64,000 bases of DNA from Zonotrichia leucophrys gambelii (Eukaryota; Chordata; Aves; Passeriformes; Passerellidae), in assembly GCF_028769735.1 (NCBI RefSeq), contig NC_088174.1, forward strand, positions 2,625,501-2,689,500, given 5' to 3'. Under the pieces are notes generated by a model. That model made no database searches and was not told the DNA's origin. It saw nothing but the letters and a program-made list of their open reading frames with translations. Position numbers and translations under genes: made by a program. Below, piece by piece: positions 57,266-64,000 of this stretch; position 1 is the stretch's first letter; every line of letters begins with the position of its first letter.

Positions 57266-57420
57266 TTATTTATCTCTTCACATCCGATTTGCAAAGAGCT
57301 TACACTTTTCTCCCAGAATCTCCGACATCCGAGAATTCAGGCTGCACATCAAGTTTACATCAAAATCTTTGTACCAGTCTGGAGCTGGGCTACCAGGATT
57401 GGAAGAGGATGTAGCTTTGC
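57266..57420 (-). CDS. ATRX: ATRX exon 26, 3' part disrupted
   Basis: The first 59 bases (57,362-57,420) are normal: acceptor TTTAATAG|GC, then KATSSSNPGSPAPDWYKDF, as in other ATRX proteins. After that the expected segment up to EEIGDKV is not readable in one frame. Fragments resembling its DNA persist (CTCTTTG, CGGATG, GAAGAGATA, ATAAA), but with inserted and deleted bases and an in-frame TGA. No GT donor is visible where GATAAAGT|gt would be expected. The total length (about 155) matches the expected 154. I think consensus error next to the TA tract is most likely; a true lesion is possible. Confidence 0.6.
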
Positions 57421-58237
57421 CTATTAAAAAAAATACAAAGAAAAAGAAATAAACACGAGAACATGGTCTTCATTTAAATGCTCTGAGTTGTTCCCTCATT
57501 ATCAGACTTAACTGGCATGAAAAGAGTTAAAGAGACAAAGAAAAAACAGCATTTGCACTAGAAGCCATTACAAGAGTTAAATATTTAAGGGATGCAGAGA
57601 CAGAAGCTCAGTCTGCCTACAGTGTAATTCCTTTAACACATTTAATCTCTGGGTGTCAATGTTTTACATACAACACCCTCCACCCCTTACACATTTACAA
57701 GATGTTGTCACTGGGATGGAGGCAAAAAAAAATTCTCACCTGAACTCTCCCAAAATTTTAAATTACTTAGGGAAAGAGATTAGACCCACATGAAATAACA
57801 TAAAATTATCTCTGTGATACCAGATACAAGACAAAAGCTATATTATTACAGTAAAACCCCCCAAAATTAAGTGTGCAGCTGTAAAAAGTTTGAATAACAA
57901 CTTTAAAGAGGTCTTGTGTTCCTGCTTCACTGGATCTGCTTGCTCAGCATTCAATTCAAATTCCAGATGCAACAAATTATGACAGATATATTTCCTAATC
58001 TTTACATTAATCTTCCAGGTTATATAATTTTGTACTTCTAAATTTAAAATTTTCACTGTGCAGCTTCCCTGCCTCAAACCCCCTGAGTTCTAAGCTGATG
58101 GCCCTTTGTTTTTCCAGGATAAATGCATAATTAGAAGTAGCAGGAACTGTAACTGTGAATTAAGGAATCAGCCCTCTCAAATTGCCTTTTGCAAAACGGA
58201 GCTGCCTCACATTTTCAGCACTCTGTGTTATCCTCAC

Positions 58238-58407
58238 CTTCATCTGACTTTGTTGATGCTGGGTTGTTTGTAAGATCTTCTACATTTCCTTCCCCACCTC
58301 CACGAGATCTTGAATTCCAGACTTTAATGACTTCAACATCATTATCACTGCCACTTCCACTCGAGCTACACTCCTTTGTCACCTTTTTCCCCTTGGATTT
58401 TTTTTTC
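58238..58407 (-). CDS. ATRX: ATRX exon 25
   Basis: The exon encodes KKKSKGKKVTKECSSSGSG, then SDNDVEVIKVWNSRSRGG, GEGNVEDLTNNPAST and KSDE. It is a lysine- and serine-rich linker inserted between the two ATPase lobes, typical of ATRX. The acceptor CTTTTTAG|G follows a short pyrimidine tract. The donor is GAAG|GTGAGG, phase 1. The A9 run at the exon start could attract sequencing error, but the frame is kept. Confidence 0.95.
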
Positions 58408-58568
58408 CTAAAAAGCAACAGTAAACACCTCAGGATTTTTTTTAATCCCACTAAAAGAAAACACATTCTAACACACACATAAAATACAAAATGAACATTC
58501 ATTTTATAGAAATCACTTCAGTTCTATAAGGGAAAGAACACCAATAAACTAAATAAAAGTTCAATTAC

Positions 58569-58657
58569 TTTGTATAATCATCAGAACTTAAGCTCATGGA
58601 AGTTTCATCTGAATCTGAGGCTATGAAGTCATCCATGCTGTCTTCATCAAAATAGCC
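58569..58657 (-). CDS. ATRX: ATRX exon 24
   Basis: The exon encodes GYFDEDSMDDFIASDSD then ETSMSLSSDDYT, plus two bases of a Lys codon. It is an acidic, serine-rich linker (human has DEF where this has DDF). Acceptor CTTTTGAG|GGC, donor ACAAA|GTAATT. The acceptor has an unusual GAG rather than CAG/TAG. Confidence 0.94.
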
Positions 58658-58948
58658 CTCAAAAGAGAAAAAACAGAAATTATTAACAATGTTCACCCAG
58701 AAGCTTTTATTAAACCTTTAGCCATCTGCTCACTCTTCATTTAAACAATGGTAAATTCTACAAAGGCCTGGCCTTGCAAATGCTTTAAGAATGACACCAT
58801 ACCCAGCAAGAAAAATATGACAAAACCAGCAGCAAAATGACCCCACAGCAACAAAGATTTCCATTAATTTGACGAAACTTTACCTAGAGTTTGGCACAGC
58901 TTGTTTGGAAAGTTCTCAAGTGAGAGTATTTTGATATATCTAATTTAC

Positions 58949-59079
58949 CTTATTTTCTTTGCTAATATAGTCCAGCTGCAAACACCAAGGGTGAGTCCAG
59001 ATTCTGCTCAACATCTGGAAATCCTGGAATAGTTTAGCTCCAGCTTTGCCTCTTCCACCTTCATTGCCACCACCTACAC
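58949..59079 (-). CDS. ATRX: ATRX exon 23
   Basis: The exon encodes VGGGNEGGRGKAGAKL, then FQDFQMLSRIWTHPWCLQLD and YISKENK, after completing a split Gly codon. The glycine-rich start is a variable loop; RIWTHPWCLQLDY is highly conserved. Acceptor ATTGTCAG|GT, donor AAG|GTAAAT. Confidence 0.96.
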
Positions 59080-59621
59080 CTGACAATAAAGTTCAGGTTT
59101 TAGAGCGAGCCCTGAAGTGAGTTTGCCACACTCTGCTGCCCTTTGGAGAGCCCAGCAGAGCACATCTGAGTGTTCTTTCCAGCTGCACATCATACTGCAA
59201 CATCTCTTGTAAAAGGGCTCAAATTACTCACTCACAGCCACTTTTTCTCCCAGTTAAAGTTGTCAAAATTAGATTTTCTCCTTTTTCTTGATAATGAGAA
59301 ACATGATTATATTTTTTACATAAAAGCACATTGCTCCCCAGTACAGGAATGTACACAAATCCTCTTAAAAAGACAGACTTGTCTATTTAGGTTTTGTAAA
59401 AGAAGTCAAAGGTGGAAAACACTAAATAACATTTGCATTTAGGTCTCAATGAATCTAATCTGAGCTGCCTTTAATGACCTGTAACGCTGCAGTATTCCAC
59501 TACAAAAAAACCTTATTTTTTTTTGTTGTCCAAGCACTTTAGTGCACAGAACAAAGCTCACAAAGTTGATTTTCACCTAGCAACTGTGCTAGGTGAAATT
59601 ATTAAATGATGATGCACATAC

Positions 59622-59739
59622 CTGTCAGATGATCCAGGTAATACTGGTAGAGCTTGCACTGGATGGGGGTCATCCTCACCTCCAGCACGTACTCGTACTT
59701 GGGGGGCAGGAACTTGGTTAAGGCTGTGTAATCCTTCCT
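59622..59739 (-). CDS. ATRX: ATRX exon 22
   Basis: The exon encodes RKDYTALTKFLPPKYEYVL, then EVRMTPIQCKLYQYYLDHLT, plus the first base of a Gly codon. This segment between ATPase motifs III and IV closes the first lobe. Acceptor CCTTGCAG|AGG, donor ACAG|GTATGT. Confidence 0.96.
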
Positions 59740-60260
59740 CTGCAAGGTCACAGACACTGCTTCAGTCACAGGAACATGGCAATGACTCCTGAGAGCTTTC
59801 AGCAGCACTGGGGGCATCCCAAAGGACACAGCACTGTGGGATCAGGGGTGCTGATCCCGCTGCTTTCAGCCCCACAGGGGGAAAATCAGCCCAGAAATAC
59901 AATTTATTAAAGGCCTGCAGGAGGAACCCACCTGCCCCACTCAGGAGCTTCTCAGGCCAAAGTCTGTGACCTGCTAAGCCCATGCCCAGTTCCAAGTCCC
60001 TGCAAAGTTCACTGCAACTCCAGGAGCTGCTCTGGGAACTACTTTGGGGTTTTTTTTTAAGAATACTAAAACCAGATTTTACTGCTATTTGGGTTTTTTT
60101 TGACTCTGACACTACTCTGTCTCTCCACTCTCTATGGACAGCATCTGCTCTGCACAGGGCTGGAGAAAATCCATGTGGGCTCCACCCAAAGCTTGTTTTA
60201 CCTAAGGTCTATAAAGTAACAAGTTCTTCACCTTTCTGAACGTGAATAATTCTCATTCTC

Positions 60261-60430
60261 TCTTGTTTTCCATTGTTCTGATTCTTGCAGATCAGAAAAA
60301 AATACATGTTCAGAAATAACTGACAAAACTGACAAACTATTCCTGAATAATTTTTCTTCTATCTTGTTTTCAGTTGTTCTGATTCTTGCAGATCAGAAAA
60401 ATTCATGTTCAGAAATAGCTGATAAATTAG
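60261..60430. repeat. ~100-bp diverged tandem duplication in ATRX intron 21
   Basis: TTGTTCTGATTCTTGCAGAT and CATGTTCAGAAATA occur twice about 102 bases apart. Both copies contain GATTCTTGCAG, which resembles a splice acceptor on the + strand; the gene runs the other way, so this is probably irrelevant. Confidence 0.8.
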
Positions 60431-60847
60431 TCAGACAAATTAGGACTAGCAACTTTCTGTGCAGACTTTACAGCAGTTCTTAAATGTGCATATGGAATTT
60501 AAATGGAATACTTCAAAGCAACTAATGTCCTATTCTACCAAAATATGTTCTTGTCTCCCAGCAGGAAATGAAATAGCTGTATCCTCTAATATTTGTATTT
60601 TAGAATACATTGACATTTGGAGAAAAATTATGAGTTTTTTTTAGTCATAAATAATGCAGAGATCTAACAATCCTGCAAAATACTGTGAACTATTTTTTCC
60701 TGCAAAATAGTGAAAATATTTAAGTTAAAAGATTTACGGAGCTCTCAAATCAGAAGTTTACAGGACTTGGGTGATTTCGGAGTGAGACAAAAGAACTCCT
60801 CTCGTTCCCTGGAGGGCAATGATGAGTTAGGGACAGCGTGTTCTCAC

Positions 60848-61023
60848 CTGAACACAGCCAGCCAACATCTCATAGAGGATGTGAGCACGTTTCTTCATCA
60901 CCCTGACATCCACGGGGGTGGAGTCTGCGCACTGCCCGTTCTGGATGGGATTGATGAACCGGTTCCGGAACTCCTTAATGGAGCCCAGCAGGTTCTCCTT
61001 GATGAAGTTAACCATGCAGTGAT
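60848..61023 (-). CDS. ATRX: ATRX exon 21
   Basis: The exon completes a Tyr codon and encodes HCMVNFIKENLLGSIKEF, then RNRFINPIQNGQCADSTP, VDVRVMKKRAHILYEM and LAGCVQ. It is part of the SNF2 N-terminal lobe immediately after motif III. Acceptor TCTCCTAG|AT, donor CAG|GTGAGA. Confidence 0.97.
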
Positions 61024-61639
61024 CTAGGAGAAACAGGCACACTTGAGTGGCTCCAAATGGAAAACACAGCGTTGGGATTCATGCAAACAGAAAAGAAATG
61101 TGCCACAGCTAAATACAGATCTCAGTCAATCTTAGAAACTTAGCAGGCAGCTGTACTGCTTCAAATCCTTTTCTTCCAATCAAACTAAATATATCTGTCA
61201 CAGACATATTTTATGAAAAATCCTTTCCTCAGGATTTTTTCTCTTGAGAGGCCTCAGAAATTAAATGCAAACAATGATTATCTGCTGCTGTGGAATGCAA
61301 GAGGTGCATCTGGGATTGGTCTCATGTGGTTGTTTCTAATTAATGGCCAATCACAGTCAGCTGGCTCGGACTCTCTGGTCAGTCACAAGATTTTATTATC
61401 ATTCTTTTCCTTTCCTTGTTAGCCTTCTGATGAAATCCTTTCTTCTATTATTTTAGTATGGTTTTAATATATCATTCTAATATAATATATATAATAAAAT
61501 AATAAATCAGCCTTCTCAAACATGGAGTCAAGATTCTCATCTCTTCCCTCATCCTGAGACCCCTGCAAACACCACCACATACATCTTCTATGGCTGACAG
61601 GCCACAGTGCACTGAAGGAAATAAAAGACAACTACTCAC

Positions 61640-61777
61640 ATTCTATAAGATTATTCTGCAGTGGTGTTCCTGTCAGAATTATTCTTCTCCTAGATTTAAT
61701 AGAATTCATTGCCTTGGAGACAGCAGATGCTTCATTTTTCAGTATGTGTCCTTCATCACACACCACGAAATCAGGAC
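61640..61777 (-). CDS. ATRX: ATRX exon 20 (DEGH box)
   Basis: The exon encodes [19 protein letters not shown], then [19 protein letters not shown] and LQNNLIE, with split codons at both ends. DEGH is ATPase motif II (Walker B, the ATRX form of DEAH) and LTGTP is motif III. The catalytic acidic residues are present. Acceptor CTTTCCAG|GT, donor AGAAT|GTGAGT. Confidence 0.97.
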
Positions 61778-64000
61778 CTGGAAAGAAACAATATTAAATC
61801 TCTCCACAATATTTCACTGCTACAAAGAACCTGACAGTCCAAAGTATCCAAAATTTGCTCTACACCAATGTTACTTTGGGGTTTTTTAAACTTTTTTTGT
61901 GTGTTTTATGGTGAGATTTTTTAGCACTGATTGGCACAAGCATTCAGAGGAGCCACTCTGGTAAAATCAAGGCTGTTGCTTGTAAAGTCTTCATGGCAAG
62001 GATTAAACTCAGCTTTGCAGCATATTCCTGATAAAATGGTCTATTCCTGCTGCTGGGTATGCATGGCTGCACCTCCATCCATCCTGTCAAAACTCAGTGA
62101 AACTTCCTTCTCTCCAGCTTTAGGCTGCCATCTACTGACACTTGGGCAATCCCAAAACACCCAAAATCAGGTCACCTGAAATTTTTCATTAAGGCAAGAA
62201 TAACACCAGGGGGACAGAGTGCAATCAGAAGTCTTGGATAATATAAAACACAACCAGATTTGATCTGAATTACAGACAAGTGAATTGCCACCTTGCAGCT
62301 GAAAGTCACCTCAGGAATGTCCTCAGCTTTCTTCCAGGAGATAAAATATCAGTCTGGTTTAAGTGAGCTGCACAAGGAATGTCAAAACCACAACACATCC
62401 CCACAGCATGCAAAGCAACTCTAATAATAAGATAAATAATACCCAACTTGGCAGAACAGACTTACTCTTAATTGTTTTCAGACTTAGCACAATTTCTGGA
62501 ATTTCTTTCCTTGAAATGAAGTAAAAGATATTCTAGGATCCAAGTAGTAACTCAGAGTAAATGTTTTACCAGCTCTAAGCCTGACCTCAGTTCCAGCACT
62601 CTCAGCTCATGACAATTTGCTGCACCTTGGAGAAAAGCCACCAGTTGGGTTCAACAATTCAGTACTAAAAAGGCCAATATTTGAGGAGCAATGTAGGATT
62701 TGTCAGCAAGGACAGTTTAATCTTTTATAATTTACTGAGAATGTTTTGTCTCAGACTAAATTCAAACTGCCTTCTAAAGAATAAAATTAATTCTAGGGCA
62801 GTGATCAACAGCAGAGAATTGATTACACCTCTGACCACACACACCAGTGCCAGTCACCTTAATCATGCCATTTTAAGGGGATTTAAAAGTGTTTTGAATC
62901 TTACATGTGAAGAGAAAGGAATCAAGAAGATATTTCTTTCCAAGCAAAAAACCCAAACAAAACAAACCCCAAACTTTTAAAACAAGTCTAGAAGACAATT
63001 ATGAAAATCCACATATGAATTCCAAATGCACTCAGGCTTGTCCAAGCCAATGTATTTCTGAATTTCCCACCTGCCACAGAAACATTTCCCCATTTTATTT
63101 CATGACTTTTGTACCTTCCCAGTTTTGACAGAATGAAAACCACTGAGTGACTACACACAAAGCCTTCCTTTAATTGTAAGTAACCATCTCTAGCAGGGAC
63201 AGATCCTTTCTCTAGTCCTCACTTCATTAAAAACTGTGATTCATTCACATGAAGGTAAAGAAATTAAATTAAAAAACCACCTCAAAACCTGCTGTTTAGA
63301 GTAAGTGAATGACAGTAAAATATGAAAAAGCCCAAACTCAGTACAATTATTCATGGTTTGTTTGGCAGCAGTGCAGCACTGATATCTTGAACTAACATCT
63401 TGGCTACAGTTCAGCAGCAGAGATTTCCATCCATTTGTGGGGTTTTTCCCTTGTTCTTCCAAAACACAAACGCAAATCATTATGGACAGAACATTCCTCA
63501 AAATGTGATAAAGGAATGTAAAGCTTACAGGGACCTCAGGGGATCATTTAGATCATTTTCTCCATCTGAGATTAGGGGCATGAGAAAGGGGCAGAGCTGA
63601 CAGAAGTGGGAAACTCCACAGCCCCTCTCCTGCTAAAACACTGGGCAGTAACACCTAATTTATTTATTCACCCAATTTGCTACAAATCTGAGTGAATTCT
63701 GCCCTTTGCTTTCTCCTGATCATGTCAAAACCAACTGATAACACTCCTTTCATTAACCAGATCTTAAATAGTGGAAAATTTTAGGGTTTTTTTTTTTTTC
63801 TAGGCTTAAAATCCCTACTCATGCAATCCTTCCTCAAAGTCTTCATCTTCTCACCCTTCTTACTGTACCTGCACAGGTTAATATATTGAAATACATAAAA
63901 GATTGATATATATATAGATATACACAGTTCTCCTGTTCCTCTGAAGAACTTTATACAGCTGCCAATTAAAGAGAAGTCTCCAAGTTAAACAGTATCAGAA
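61778..64000 (-). other. ATRX: ATRX intron 19, open to window edge
   Basis: No further ATRX exon was recognised by scanning for the expected preceding residues (ending near VDPG). The intron therefore probably continues past 64,000. It is AT-rich with TATA microsatellite sequence near 63,905-63,922. No mobile element was confidently identified. Confidence 0.6.

Larger units (their letters stand above)
41035..64000 (-). other. ATRX: ATRX gene, 3' portion (exons 20-35)
   Basis: The gene encodes the SNF2-family chromatin remodeller ATRX, which acts in the nucleus with DAXX to deposit histone H3.3 at repeats and telomeres. This window holds the 3' UTR and 16 coding exons, with phases that agree at all but one junction. 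They encode about 780 C-terminal residues. ATPase motifs are visible: DEGH box and LTGTP in exon 20, the YYRLDG block in exon 28, and the SLGINL and [11 protein letters not shown] blocks in exon 29. The N-terminal ADD domain and ATPase motif I lie beyond the right edge. Exon numbers assume 35 exons as in human. Exon 26 is damaged in this sequence. Confidence 0.96.

Noticed and set aside
57345..57361. Possible cryptic donor (GAT|GTAAAC) inside ATRX exon 26 that would skip the damaged part
   Set aside because: It would leave the reading frame wrong for exon 27 and delete conserved ATPase residues, so it does not rescue the gene as written.
63520..63590. Weak resemblance to an antisense CR1 3' end (GGGACCTCAGGGGATCATTT)
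   Set aside because: Only about 40 bases with several mismatches and no flanking CR1 blocks; not enough to call.

Overview
The window looks like bird genomic DNA, read from three things. Avian-type CR1 LINE 3' ends are present, for example near 8,510-8,570, 32,520-32,685 and 33,110-33,215. There are two intron-containing vertebrate genes. Compact GC-rich promoter sequence sits inside AT-rich, gene-poor flanks. FGF16 lies next to ATRX in amniotes; in chicken this block is on chromosome 4 and in passerines on 4A. I infer a passerine-like bird but cannot prove the species or chromosome.

Layout. (1) 1-22,370 is a gene-free stretch. It holds scattered old repeats (a CR1 with an internal 78-bp duplication, an older CR1/L3-like LINE, a probable MIR fragment), small microsatellites and a few compositionally unusual patches that could be enhancers. 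(2) 22,380-23,760 is a tandem array of a roughly 32-bp unit, decaying rightwards, in which most crisp copies carry the ATGGCGGGAA core. (3) 23,880-25,400 is a CpG island with a TATA box, a short upstream ORF and FGF16 exon 1. (4) FGF16 runs on the + strand in three coding exons (25,066-25,342; 31,538-31,641; 35,168-35,413). They join in frame to a 208-residue secreted growth factor, and the 3' UTR is AU-rich and ends near 36,190. (5) 36,190-41,030 is a spacer between two converging genes and contains several short tandem repeats. (6) 41,035 to the right edge is the 3' part of ATRX on the - strand. It comprises a 2.5-kb 3' UTR and 16 coding exons, numbered 20-35 here by counting back from the last on the assumption of 35 as in human. 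They encode about 780 C-terminal residues, from the DEGH (DEAH-type) box of the SNF2 ATPase to the stop codon.

FGF16 and ATRX are not functionally linked as far as the sequence shows; they are convergent neighbours in conserved synteny. FGF16 is a paracrine ligand of the FGF9/16/20 subfamily. ATRX is a nuclear SNF2-family chromatin remodeller that deposits histone H3.3 with DAXX.

Most notable oddities: the YY1/E2F-like tandem array upstream of FGF16; ATRX exon 26, whose 3' two-thirds is scrambled beside a (TA)-rich tract (probably assembly error, possibly real); and a 23-bp minisatellite that runs to within about 17 nt of the ATRX exon 32 acceptor. No tRNA, rRNA, CRISPR or recognised microRNA was seen. 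All splice coordinates were read by eye from AG/GT signals plus reading-frame continuity and remembered human protein sequence; no alignment was run.
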